From CAYRES01 sp964423425 (lineage in GTDB: Bacteria; Actinomycetota; Thermoleophilia; RBG-16-64-13): 64,000 bases of DNA. The notes below the pieces were generated by a model. That model was not told the origin of the DNA. It worked only from the letters and a program-made list of their open reading frames with translations, and did no database searches. Location: assembly GCA_964423425.1 (NCBI GenBank), contig CAYRES010000010.1:38522-102521 (forward strand). The letters are read 5' to 3'. Of the stretch, positions 9,238 to 17,050 are shown one piece after another. The position numbers and the translations under genes were made by a program. The first letter of the stretch is position 1, and every line of letters begins with the position of its first letter.

Positions 9238-9270
9238 GGGGCCGGCGGAGGCATGGCCTCCGCCGGCCCC
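9238..9270 (-). terminator. intra-operon hairpin between livK and livH
   Basis: A perfect 15-bp inverted repeat (arms 9238-9252 and 9256-9270) with a three-base loop. There is no U-run after it in the livK direction. By position it should protect or partly terminate the livK message so that the binding protein is made in excess over the membrane parts. Confidence 0.65.
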
Positions 9271-9311
9271 ACGTTGCTCTAGTCCTGTATCACCTTCGCG
9301 GCGGCCTCAGC

Positions 9312-10493
9312 CTACGGCTGCTGCGGAGCGGTGGAGAGCTCGCCGTCTTTCACCACGACGATGTTGAGCGGCTTGATGACGTCACCGTTCTCATCGAATT
9401 CGATACGTCCGGTGATGCCGTCATAACCATCCATTGCGGCAATGGCTTCGTTGACGGCGCCACGATCGTTGGAGCCCGCTTCGGTAGCCGCGCTCGCGAT
9501 CAACATGATCACGTCGTAGGCTGACGCCGCGAACCAGTCGGGGTTGGCATCGTCGTTCTTGGCCTTGTAGGCCGTCACGAAGGCCTGCACGTCTTCATCG
9601 GGCTTGCTGTAGTCGAAGAAGGTCGAGACCAACATGCCTTCCACCGAAGCTCCCCCTAGGATGGCGAGCTCATCGGAGGCGAAGCCGTCGGAGCCCAGCA
9701 TCTGCACCTGCAGGCCCAACTCCACGGCCTGCTGGGCGATCTTGGAGCCCTCGGGATAGTAACCGGAGAGGAAAAGCAGTTCAGGCTCGGCCTGCTTGAT
9801 CTTGGTGAGCTGAGCCTTGAACTCGTTGTCGCCGTCCGTGTACTGCTCACGAGCCACGATCTCGCCGCCGGCGGCCTTCACCGCATCTTCGTACGCATCG
9901 GCCAAGCCACGGCCGTAGTCGTTGTCGGAGTGCATGATGGCGATCTTGCTGTAGCCCAGCGTATCGACGGAGTACTTCGCGAGGCCCTCACCCTGCACGG
10001 CGTCGGTCATGCAGATACGCCAGACGTAGGCGCCGAGGTCGGTGATGTCAGGGTTGGTGGCCGAAGGAGACATCATGGGCAGGCCGGCCGCGTCGTACTT
10101 GGGACCGGCGGCCAAGGTGGCCCCACTGAACATGTGGCCGTTGACGAAGAGGACGTCCTTGTCATCGATGAACTTCTGTGCCACGAGCACGGCTTCCTTG
10201 GGATCGCCCAAGTCGTCACCGGTCACGTAGGAGACCTCGCCGCCATTCACGCCGCCCACTGCATTCAGCTCCTCGACGGCGATGTCGGCGCCTGCTTTGT
10301 GTGAGGCACCGTAATTCGCATACTGCCCGGTCATGGGACCGGCCAGACCGAACTTGAAGGCCGCGCCGGAAGGCGCCGCAGTGGTCGTGGTTTCGTCCCC
10401 GCCGCCACCACCGCAACCGGCGAGCAGGGAACCCATGACAACAAGAGACACAACCAGAACAAAGACCAGATACTTCCCGTATTTCACTTGCAC
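9312..10493 (-). CDS. livK: branched-chain amino-acid ABC transporter substrate-binding lipoprotein LivK
   Basis: Periplasmic-type binding protein of the Leu/Ile/Val family (type I fold), 393 residues. A signal sequence ends in the lipobox LLAGCGGGG, so it is membrane-anchored by lipid, followed by a Thr/Ala linker. Family landmarks are GPMTGQYANYG, VNGHMFSGATLAAGPKYDAAGLPMM (only cited in part) and SATNPDITD with VWRICMTDAVQG. The GTG at 10493 follows GAAGGAGG. First gene of its operon; a promoter is visible 120 bp upstream. The ligand may be an amino acid, amide or urea; the sequence does not decide. Confidence 0.92.
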   Translation of the reverse strand: MQVKYGKYLVFVLVVSLVVMGSLLAGCGGGGGDETTTTAAPSGAAFKFGLAGPMTGQYANYGASHKAGADIAVEELNAVGGVNGGEVSYVTGDDLGDPKEAVLVAQKFIDDKDVLFVNGHMFSGATLAAGPKYDAAGLPMMSPSATNPDITDLGAYVWRICMTDAVQGEGLAKYSVDTLGYSKIAIMHSDNDYGRGLADAYEDAVKAAGGEIVAREQYTDGDNEFKAQLTKIKQAEPELLFLSGYYPEGSKIAQQAVELGLQVQMLGSDGFASDELAILGGASVEGMLVSTFFDYSKPDEDVQAFVTAYKAKNDDANPDWFAASAYDVIMLIASAATEAGSNDRGAVNEAIAAMDGYDGITGRIEFDENGDVIKPLNIVVVKDGELSTAPQQP

Positions 10494-10610
10494 CAGCCTC
10501 CTTCACTCTCACAGAAACTGCTCCACCTCGACCGCCGAGCATTGCGCCTAACGACGTCGAGCGGTCTCCAGGATGCGGGTGAGATGGAGCATTACGCCCA
10601 CGAATGCGCA

Positions 10611-10639
10611 AGTGTATACAGATTCAACCAACCATGCAA
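10611..10639 (-). promoter_or_regulatory. livK: probable promoter of the liv operon
   Basis: On the minus strand TTGCAT (10639-10634) is followed after 17 bases by TACACT (10616-10611). Both match the housekeeping sigma consensus well and point to livK, leaving a leader of roughly 110 bases. Confidence 0.5.
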
Positions 10640-10677
10640 GCAATTCATCGAAGCACACGTCGAGGAATTCGAGTGCC

Positions 10678-10705
10678 TTGTGCCCGGGCCACGTTGGACT
10701 ATAAT
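10678..10705 (+). promoter_or_regulatory. promoter of tRNA-Leu
   Basis: TTGTGC (10678-10683), 16 bases, then a perfect TATAAT (10700-10705), about 60 bases before the mature tRNA. It is back to back with the liv promoter. Confidence 0.6.
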
Positions 10706-10773
10706 GAGTGCCTATCCTGCACTCTGCTGCTCCGGCTGAGGTCCGGAGAGCGGAGTGTTGTCCTGGAATACGT

Positions 10774-10859
10774 GCCGAAGTGGCGGAACTGGCAGACGCG
10801 CTGGACTCAAAATCCAGTGAGGCTCACACCTCGTGCGGGTTCGATTCCCGCCTTCGGCA
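10774..10859 (+). tRNA. tRNA-Leu (anticodon CAA)
   Basis: An 86-base class II tRNA. The acceptor stem is GCCGAAG/CTTCGGC with discriminator A at 10859; the anticodon stem CTGGA/TCCAG holds the loop CTCAAAA, so the anticodon is CAA, reading UUG. A long variable arm (GAGG...CCTC) and the T arm GCGGG-TTCGATT-CCCGC follow. CCA is not encoded. The leucine identity rests on the anticodon, long variable arm and A73. Confidence 0.95.
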
Positions 10860-10967
10860 TTCCGTGAATCCCTCCCACAAGAGCACTTCGCATCGTGGGG
10901 CCGGCTGCGACCACGAGCATGAGTCGGGTAAGATGAGGGGAGCAACCCAGACACCGGGAGGTCAGTG

Positions 10968-11906
10968 ATGCGACGCACACCACACGCAACCCCCGTGATA
11001 GTCCTTGCACTTCTGCTCGTTGTGGCGCTCGCCGTTATGGGCTGTGGCAAAGGTGCAGGGGGTGTCACCTACGACTTCAAGGCCGGCGACTCGTTCTCCT
11101 ACGTCATGAACATCGGCATGAGCGGTTCGGCTTCCGCACCCAACCTCGGGAAAGAGGAGATCCCCGAGGGGACCAGTCTCGAGGCCGCATTCACCATCGA
11201 CATCACCGACGTGCAGGACGGCATAGCCACGGTCGCCTACCGGTACGACTCGTTGGAGATGAATGCCGAGGGCCAGACCGAATCCATTCCTGCAGACATG
11301 ATCCCGCAGATCACCTTGCAGATAGACCGTGAGGGCCGAATCGTCTCGGTGGACGGCAACTCTCAGGGGATGCCCTTCGGCATGGGCATGTCCAGCCTGC
11401 CCTTCGACCCCTCTCAGTTCGGTGCTCAGATGGTCGTCGTGACCCCTGAAGGCGGCCTTCGGGAGGTGGGGGACGAATGGACCGCCACCAGCACCACACC
11501 CATCCCCGGCACGGGTGAAGAAGTGGTGAGCACAGTGAAGGCCACTCTGGTGGCGCTGGACACGGTCGGAGGCGACACCATCGCCACCATCGACTACACG
11601 CTCGATACTCCCATGGACATCGAGATCGATCTGGCGGAGATGATGAAAGGTATGGGCCTTGGGCAGGTGCTCCGGGAAGCCGGGGGCGACTTCGTCTTCA
11701 CCATGAGCGTGAGCGGCCTTCAAGCCATGAGCGGCACCACGAGACTCAACATGTCCAAGGGTGTTCCCGTAGCCTTCGCCGGAGAAGTGGCCATGAACAT
11801 CGAGTTCGCCATCACCGACGCCCCGGCCGAGATCGTACCGCCGAGCGAACGTGGTCCCTTCGGTCTGGACATGAAGCTCGCCATGACCCTGGAGCAAGTC
11901 GAGTAG
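10968..11906 (+). CDS. lipoprotein of unknown function (DUF6263-like)
   Basis: A 312-residue exported protein with a signal sequence ending in the lipobox AVMGCGKG. The rest is soluble, acidic and beta-rich, with GDSFSYVMNI near the start and the pattern of a total that is compared with an internal reference (QIDREGRIVSVDGN). This resembles DUF6263-type proteins; no enzyme motif is visible. The ATG at 10968 is six bases after GGGAGG; an overlapping GTG at 10965 would be too close. It follows the tRNA gene and ends before a convergent terminator. Confidence 0.7.
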   Translation: MRRTPHATPVIVLALLLVVALAVMGCGKGAGGVTYDFKAGDSFSYVMNIGMSGSASAPNLGKEEIPEGTSLEAAFTIDITDVQDGIATVAYRYDSLEMNAEGQTESIPADMIPQITLQIDREGRIVSVDGNSQGMPFGMGMSSLPFDPSQFGAQMVVVTPEGGLREVGDEWTATSTTPIPGTGEEVVSTVKATLVALDTVGGDTIATIDYTLDTPMDIEIDLAEMMKGMGLGQVLREAGGDFVFTMSVSGLQAMSGTTRLNMSKGVPVAFAGEVAMNIEFAITDAPAEIVPPSERGPFGLDMKLAMTLEQVE

Positions 11907-12003
11907 AACGCGCGTGGCCGAAGCTCTCCCGCCTCGTCGCAGAGGCTGGCGGCGACCGTGAGTCCTTCTCGATGATACTGCCATGGCTCAGCGACCATGC
12001 TTT

Positions 12004-12041
12004 GGCGGGCGGGGGGCGTCTTCCGGCGCCCCCCGCCCGCC
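12004..12041. terminator. bidirectional terminator hairpin
   Basis: A perfect 15-bp stem (12004-12018 with 12027-12041) and an eight-base loop, between the ends of two convergent genes. There is no T-run on either side, as is common in GC-rich actinobacteria. Confidence 0.75.
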
Positions 12042-12097
12042 ATGCTTTCACATTTCCCGGCCGGCAGACGGCGCCTCAGGCTGCGCGAAGCGCACCA

Positions 12098-12520
12098 TCA
12101 CTCCTTCGCTTCCGGATCCGAGGTGGAACTCTGCCTGCGAGCGGCGCGGCGTAGCAAGAGACCGATCACGACGAGCAGCACACCGACTCCCACCATGAGG
12201 GCGATCTGGGACCCCGTGCTCGGCAACACCGCCCGTCCACCCCGGCTCACAGTCGTCCCTCTCTGTTCCCGGAGGATCTCCTGGGCTGCGTACTCCGCCA
12301 CCACCGGGTCGGCGGGCGCTGCAGTCAGTTCAGCGCGCGTGTAGGCGCCTTCCAGGCTGCCAGTGGCGGCGTAGTCGTGGTTGATGCCCTGAGGCGCGGC
12401 TCCCCACGCAGATTCTGCCACGGTGAATACGCACCCACAGCCAATCACGGCCGACATCAATGCCACCACCATGGCTCGACGCACTCCCGGTCGCGCGATC
12501 AACGTTGCGTCAACGCTCAT
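12098..12520 (-). CDS. small LPXTG cell-wall-anchored protein
   Basis: About 140 residues. A signal sequence (residues about 13-45, ending SAWGAA) is followed by a short extracellular part of some 55 residues and a complete sortase-sorting signal: LPSTG, a hydrophobic segment (IALMVGVGVLLVVIGLLL) and the tail RRAARRQ. A sortase should therefore join it to peptidoglycan; none is encoded in the window. The ATG at 12520 follows GGAAAGGGGG; an upstream in-frame ATG at 12667 would add 49 unconserved residues and destroy the signal sequence position. It is transcribed away from bldD. Confidence 0.75.
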   Translation of the reverse strand: MSVDATLIARPGVRRAMVVALMSAVIGCGCVFTVAESAWGAAPQGINHDYAATGSLEGAYTRAELTAAPADPVVAEYAAQEILREQRGTTVSRGGRAVLPSTGSQIALMVGVGVLLVVIGLLLRRAARRQSSTSDPEAKE

Positions 12521-12550
12521 GATCCCCCTTTCCCTCTCCGACCTTACGCC

Positions 12551-12570
12551 TGAATGGTCCTGAATGGTCC
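12551..12570. repeat. 10-bp tandem duplication
   Basis: TGAATGGTCC occurs twice in a row in the untranslated region of the LPXTG gene. No role is evident. Confidence 0.6.
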
Positions 12571-12658
12571 TTTCAATACGACGTCCCCGGCACCCGGGAC
12601 GAGATCCCTTCCCCTGAGGATACATATGCTGTTCCCAGAGGGAATAAATGGAGAAATT

Positions 12659-12679
12659 GCGGTCCAATCATGCGACCGC
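12659..12679. promoter_or_regulatory. inverted repeat between the LPXTG gene and bldD, possible operator
   Basis: GCGGTC and GACCGC are separated by nine bases. The centre lies about 57 bp before the bldD start and 150 bp before the LPXTG start. The GGTCCAA of the left arm recurs at 12692-12698. A regulator could bind here, including BldD itself, although it does not match the Streptomyces BldD box well. Confidence 0.35.
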
Positions 12680-12713
12680 GCATTTCTTTGTGGTCCAACC
12701 GCGAAAACGGTGC

Positions 12714-12719
12714 TATGTT
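12714..12719 (+). promoter_or_regulatory. bldD: -10 element of bldD giving a leaderless mRNA
   Basis: TATGTT ends six bases before the bldD ATG, and no ribosome site lies between. This spacing (TANNNT, six to seven bases, ATG) is that of actinobacterial leaderless genes. A weak TTGTGG lies 20 bases upstream of it. Confidence 0.5.
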
Positions 12720-12725
12720 CAGCAC

Positions 12726-13223
12726 ATGAATACTGTTCCCGAGAGACCAAGTAGATACGCCGAGTTGGTCGGCCTGAAGCTCAGGCGGCTACGCCAGGAG
12801 CGACGGCTCAGCCTTCAGGACGTCTGCGATCGGTCGGGGGGTTCCTTCGTGGTATCCACGCTCAGTGCGTATGAGCACGGCAAGAGGAGCCTCAGCCTGG
12901 AACGGCTCGTCGAGTTGGCGAACATCTACGGGATATCCCTCTCCACCCTGCTCGAAGTGGAGGAGCGGCCCGAAGGCAGCCTCGCAGACAGCCGGCCACT
13001 CCGTATCGATCTGGGGGCACTGAAAGGCCTGCCCGAAGAGGAGAGGTCAGCGCTTGACCTCTACCTCGAGTTCCTGCGTCGGATACGGCAAGACCCCACC
13101 ACCGATGTGATGACCATTCGCAGAGACGACCTGAACTACTTGGCGTCGCTCTACGGAGTGCGGCCCGAGGTCCTGCGCGAGCGTCTGATCACGGCCAAGG
13201 TTCTTGCCTTCGCGGGCGAATAG
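12726..13223 (+). CDS. bldD: BldD family transcription regulator (c-di-GMP responsive)
   Basis: A 165-residue protein with an XRE helix-turn-helix domain (residues about 13-78; LRQERRLSLQDVCDRSGG, SAYEHGKRSLSLERL) and the BldD C-terminal domain. In Streptomyces BldD, c-di-GMP binds the motif RXD-x8-RXXD; here it is exact: RQD at 121-123 and RRDD at 132-135. The enzyme-free family controls developmental or sporulation genes as a c-di-GMP-bound dimer. What it controls here is unknown. The ATG at 12726 is used without a ribosome site; the frame is open upstream but unconserved there. It is divergent from the LPXTG gene, a possible target. Confidence 0.85.
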   Translation: MNTVPERPSRYAELVGLKLRRLRQERRLSLQDVCDRSGGSFVVSTLSAYEHGKRSLSLERLVELANIYGISLSTLLEVEERPEGSLADSRPLRIDLGALKGLPEEERSALDLYLEFLRRIRQDPTTDVMTIRRDDLNYLASLYGVRPEVLRERLITAKVLAFAGE

Positions 13224-13232
13224 GGCCACCAG

Positions 13233-13283
13233 CCGTCGGGTGCACACGTGCGGATGCCCCTTCGGCCCGTGTGCACCCGACGG
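13233..13283. terminator. terminator hairpin after bldD
   Basis: A perfect 16-bp stem (13233-13248 with 13268-13283) starting ten bases after the bldD stop; the loop holds a further small hairpin. The 117 bp between it and the next convergent gene show nothing else. Confidence 0.75.
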
Positions 13284-13400
13284 TATGGCGGCGGCATGCC
13301 GGCTGTGCGCCGGCTGCCCGACCGAGGAAGTCGCCGCGCACGAGGGCACCCCGGCCGAGGCTTCCGCCACTCATTGACGCACCGACCCTCACCGACGGCG

Positions 13401-14237
13401 CTAAGGCACGAGCAGCACCGGCATCTCGAGTTCACGCATGAGCCTCTCCGCCGTGCTTCCAAGTAAGAGCTTGTGGAGCAGAGAGTGGCCCTTCTTGCCG
13501 AGCAGCACCAGATCGGCCGGTTCGTCGTCGAGTTCAGCGAACACCGCCGCGTTCACGTCTCCCTCCCTCACGCGATAGCCGACATCCAGATCGAAGGCTG
13601 CGGCGTACTCGCGCGCCTCCTCCTGTACCTGCGCCGCCTCTTCTTCCGATGCAGCCGCCGAGAGCACGCGCAGGGCCACGCCGGTGTGCGTCGCGATGTC
13701 GATGCCGAGCTTGAGCGCCTGGTTGGAGGGATGGCTGCCGTCGTAGAGCAGCACCATGCTCCCCATGGGCCGGGCCACCTCGTCGGCCAGGAGCACGGGT
13801 ACAGTGGCACGTCGAATCACAAGCTCTGTGGTCGAACCCAGGGTCTCCTTGCCCCAGCGGGCATGCTCCCCCCGCTTACCGACCACCAGCAGATCGTTTG
13901 AATCGGCCAGCTCGGCTATCACCTCGGCAGGCACGCCCTCTTCCAACCGCGTGTCGCACTGGACTCCCGCCTGTTCCACCGCTTCCTTGAAACCGACCAG
14001 CACGTGCTCCATTTTCTTGCGGAAACTCTCCATGAGCTCTACTGGGAACTGGGAGATGGGAATGGTCTCGAAGGGATAGGAGTAGTCGAGATAGGGCGGC
14101 ATCTCGAGCAGCCGCACGTCGAGCACTCCGAGACCGACCACGCGCGCTTGGTAGGCGCGTGCCAGCCAGACGGCCTGCTCCCTTGCGGCCACCGCATGGG
14201 CCGATGCATCGGCGGCAACGACAATCGACTTGATCAT
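13401..14237 (-). CDS. tandem universal stress protein (two UspA domains)
   Basis: 278 residues with two UspA domains. Domain 1 (about 1-140) has the nucleotide-loop sequence GKRGEHARWGKETLGST, one residue longer than the usual G-x2-G-x9-G(S/T). Domain 2 has GKKGHSLLHKLLLGST, which matches it exactly and should bind ATP. Such proteins buffer or signal stress in the cytoplasm. The ATG at 14237 follows GGGAGGGG. It is 43 bp after the TrpC-like gene on the same strand and probably shares its transcript. Confidence 0.85.
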   Translation of the reverse strand: MIKSIVVAADASAHAVAAREQAVWLARAYQARVVGLGVLDVRLLEMPPYLDYSYPFETIPISQFPVELMESFRKKMEHVLVGFKEAVEQAGVQCDTRLEEGVPAEVIAELADSNDLLVVGKRGEHARWGKETLGSTTELVIRRATVPVLLADEVARPMGSMVLLYDGSHPSNQALKLGIDIATHTGVALRVLSAAASEEEAAQVQEEAREYAAAFDLDVGYRVREGDVNAAVFAELDDEPADLVLLGKKGHSLLHKLLLGSTAERLMRELEMPVLLVP

Positions 14238-14280
14238 GAGCCCCTCCCTGAGTGCCGGTCTGATATACCCACGACCCCTT

Positions 14281-15051
14281 CTATGGGCCGATCTCCACCT
14301 TCTCGCGGGTGGCCGACGCGCCCGCCCTCGGCAGGTAGTCGGGAACGATACATCCATCGAAGCCGCTGGCCTCGAGCGTGCGGCGGTCCGCTTCCCGGCC
14401 CCCCCGCAGAGAACACACCACCAGACGTTCGGCCGGGATCCTGCTCACCAGCCTGAAGGCGTCATCAAGAGTGATGTCAGGGGACCCCGGCTCCGGCCCG
14501 CAGAGAAACACGATGGCCTCGGGTACATCGTGGACCGCCTCGAGATCCTGTTCGCTGCGAACCTCGATCACCAGCTCGAGACCCGTGTGCTTCACGAGCG
14601 CCGCCATGGCGTGGAGCTCGGTCGGCCCCAACACCGCGGGGAGCAGAGAGACGCTGGTGGCACCGAGAAAGCGCGCCTCATAGAGCTGGTACTCATCGAC
14701 TACGATGTCGCGGAAGAGCAGGGGCGCCGAGGCTGCAGAAGCCTCAGCCAGGTCGAGCAGCCCGTGGCCGCCCATGTCCTCGTCACGCGCCAGAACGGAG
14801 AAGGCTTTGACACCGCGCTCCCTCTGTCGTGCGATCACAGAGGATACCTCGCGGGATGGATGGACGGCCACGTCAATCGTCCTGCGTATCTCGCCGATGA
14901 CCGTGAGGCCGGACCCGCCGAGGATCTCGCGCAGGCCACCGGTGTCTCTCGGGGGCTCGTACAGGCGGAGGTCATCGAGGGGCACGCTGCGCCGTCTCTC
15001 CATGATCTTGAGTCGTGCGATGGCGGCCATTCTGTCGAAGTAGTCCATCAT
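14281..15051 (-). CDS. TrpC-like protein (indole-3-glycerol-phosphate synthase fold), probably not an IGP synthase
   Basis: 256 residues with the length and landmarks of TrpC: VIGEIRR, VKAFSVLARDEDMGGHGLLDL, LLFRDIVVDEYQLYEAR, LELVIEVRSEQDLEAV. Several active-site residues of true TrpC are changed. By comparison with the Sulfolobus enzyme, Glu51 and Glu159 are kept (here E54 and E163), but Lys53 and Lys110 are both arginine (R56, R114), the GIN-NRD segment is absent (VFLCGPEPG) and the ESG motif is replaced by CSLRGG. The general acid is therefore lost and IGP synthesis is unlikely. It may bind a phosphate compound or be regulatory. It lies 76 bp after hisI. Confidence 0.7.
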   Translation of the reverse strand: MMDYFDRMAAIARLKIMERRRSVPLDDLRLYEPPRDTGGLREILGGSGLTVIGEIRRTIDVAVHPSREVSSVIARQRERGVKAFSVLARDEDMGGHGLLDLAEASAASAPLLFRDIVVDEYQLYEARFLGATSVSLLPAVLGPTELHAMAALVKHTGLELVIEVRSEQDLEAVHDVPEAIVFLCGPEPGSPDITLDDAFRLVSRIPAERLVVCSLRGGREADRRTLEASGFDGCIVPDYLPRAGASATREKVEIGP

Positions 15052-15127
15052 GCCTCGGCCTCGATGACCCTCCCCCTCCCGAAGAACCGGTCGGACTCGC
15101 CCCGCCTTCCGGCGTGGCCCCGCGCTC

Positions 15128-15526
15128 TTACCTGTAGAGACCTTCGCGCGCCTGAAACAGCGGCCCGCTCGAGGGAAGAGGGCTCAGTACCCGCCCATCG
15201 AAACAGGAGTACGTACCCGTGTGGCAGGCAGGCCCGGTCTGCTCTACAAGCGCGAGCAACGTATCGCCGTCACAGTCGTACAGGAGGGCCCGCACACGCT
15301 GCACGTGCCCGGACGTGCCCCCTTTGTTCCACAATTCCGAACGGGAGCGGCTGAAGAACCAGGTGAAACCGGTCTCAAGAGTCTTTCGCAACGATTCCTC
15401 GTTCATGTAGGCGAGCATGAGCACCTCACCCGAGTTCCACTCCTGCACGATGCACGGCACCAGACCGCGATCATCGAAACGAACGGCACTCAGGTCGGAA
15501 GAGCCAAGGTCCACATTCGCCTGCAT
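15128..15526 (-). CDS. hisI: phosphoribosyl-AMP cyclohydrolase
   Basis: Third step of histidine synthesis: opens the adenine ring of phosphoribosyl-AMP. 132 residues, the normal size of a stand-alone HisI without the HisE pyrophosphohydrolase. Key segments are EVLMLAYMNEESL, FFSRSRSELWNKGGTSGH, the metal motif DCDGDT and QTGPACHTG with the zinc cysteine. The ATG at 15526 follows AGGAGAGG; the open frame extends to 15739 but into unconserved sequence across the divergent promoter region. No other his gene is nearby. Confidence 0.93.
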   Translation of the reverse strand: MQANVDLGSSDLSAVRFDDRGLVPCIVQEWNSGEVLMLAYMNEESLRKTLETGFTWFFSRSRSELWNKGGTSGHVQRVRALLYDCDGDTLLALVEQTGPACHTGTYSCFDGRVLSPLPSSGPLFQAREGLYR

Positions 15527-15678
15527 CTCAGCCGCACCTCTCCTGTCGTTGACCGCGATCGCCGCACATAGTGGACACGTAGCATAACAGATGCCTCGAG
15601 CTGTGCGGCCCGAAGCAAACGGAGTATGGTGTAGTCGGCTGTGAACAGGCTTCTGAGAAGAGGCGGAGGTACCGGGGC

Positions 15679-16983
15679 GTGGTTGAGGCGACGCAAGGGC
15701 GATCGACGGGGTTACCGGGTGAGAAGAGACCTCGGGCACAGGGGGCCGAGCTGATCTTCACAGGCGACGAGCTTCTCCGAGGCGATATCGTCAACACGAA
15801 CCAGGCGTATCTCGGCGAGAGGCTGCTCAATGCGGGTCTCTTCGTGACGCATGCCCTCTCGGTGACCGACGACCTCGAACTCATCGGCGGTGCTCTGCGC
15901 GAGGCGGCATCGCGACGACCGGCCGTCTTGGTCGTCTCCGGCGGACTCGGCCCCACAGCGGATGACCTCACACGGGAAGCCATCGAGCTGGCCTTCAACC
16001 GCGAGCTTGCGCTCTCCGAAGCCCTCCTCGACTCCATCCGTCGCCGCTTCCAGGACCTGGGAGTCCACATGGCCGAGACCAACCGCAAGCAGGCTCTTCT
16101 CCCCCGAGGAGCAACCGCTATACCGCTGGTGGGCACAGCTCCAGGGTTCTGGTTCGAGGAGGGGCCAACGCTCGTTGTCGCTCTGCCCGGAGTACCCTCC
16201 GAGCTTCAGCGTATGTGGGAGGATACAGTGGAGCCCCTGCTGCGAATGAGGGAAGCGACAGGCCTTGCACCCGGAGTAGTCGTGCGCCGGCTACAGCTCT
16301 ATGGGATCGGTGAGTCGAGTCTGGCCGACGTATTGAGCGACCTCCCCTGGAAGAGCGGCACCGCAGAGATCGGAACCCGGGCCGGGCTGGAAGGCATCAC
16401 TCTAGTGCTGCGCTCGGCGCCCACCCCCGAGGGGAGGGCGCGCATCGCCACCCTCGCCAGCGAGATCAGGGCACGTCTGGGCGACAAGGTGTATGGAGAG
16501 AACGGCGTACCACTCGCCGATGTAGTAGGCGGTCTACTCACCGAACGTGGTCTCACTGCGGTCACCGCAGAGTCTTGTACGGGCGGTCTCGTGGCCAAGA
16601 AGCTCACCGACACACCGGGGAGCAGCACCTACTTTCTCGGTGGAGTGATCACCTACAGCAACGAGCTCAAGGAGTCGCTGTTGGGTGTGGACCGGCGCGA
16701 CCTCCAGTGCTACGGCGCCGTGAGTGAGCAGGTGGCGTCCGCCATGGCCGCAGGCGTGCGAGAGAGCCTCGGCGCCGACTGCGCCATCGCGACCACCGGT
16801 ATCGCCGGCCCAGGCGGCGGCACAGCCCAGAAGCCGGTCGGACTCGTATGGATCGCCACGGACGTTCGCGGAATCATCGATGCACGAAAGTATACAATGT
16901 TCCGTACGCGAGCAGAGATACGTGAACGTACGGCGCACACGGCACTCGACCTGCTTCGCCGTCGGTTGCTTGCGCTCACATGA
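15679..16983 (+). CDS. cinA: CinA family protein (nicotinamide-nucleotide amidase / competence-damage protein)
   Basis: 434 residues. The N-terminal part is the molybdopterin-binding-like (COG1058) domain: FTGDELLRGDIVNTNQAYLG, SGGLGPTADDLTREA, LPGVPSEL. The C-terminal part, from about 285, is the PncC-type domain that deamidates nicotinamide mononucleotide: TAESCTGGLVAKKLTDTPGSS, GVITYSNELK, ATTGIAGPGGGT. The GTG at 15679 is placed by GGAGGT eight bases upstream; it gives 20 residues more than usual before AELIFTGDE, and no other good start exists. Divergent from hisI; the ABC exporter follows within 60 bp and may be cotranscribed. Confidence 0.88.
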   Translation: MVEATQGRSTGLPGEKRPRAQGAELIFTGDELLRGDIVNTNQAYLGERLLNAGLFVTHALSVTDDLELIGGALREAASRRPAVLVVSGGLGPTADDLTREAIELAFNRELALSEALLDSIRRRFQDLGVHMAETNRKQALLPRGATAIPLVGTAPGFWFEEGPTLVVALPGVPSELQRMWEDTVEPLLRMREATGLAPGVVVRRLQLYGIGESSLADVLSDLPWKSGTAEIGTRAGLEGITLVLRSAPTPEGRARIATLASEIRARLGDKVYGENGVPLADVVGGLLTERGLTAVTAESCTGGLVAKKLTDTPGSSTYFLGGVITYSNELKESLLGVDRRDLQCYGAVSEQVASAMAAGVRESLGADCAIATTGIAGPGGGTAQKPVGLVWIATDVRGIIDARKYTMFRTRAEIRERTAHTALDLLRRRLLALT

Positions 16984-17050
16984 GGGCAGCCTTGCGGTCC
17001 GGGCCCCGCAGAACACGATAGAAAGGGACACGCTGGAGATCTTGCTGAAC

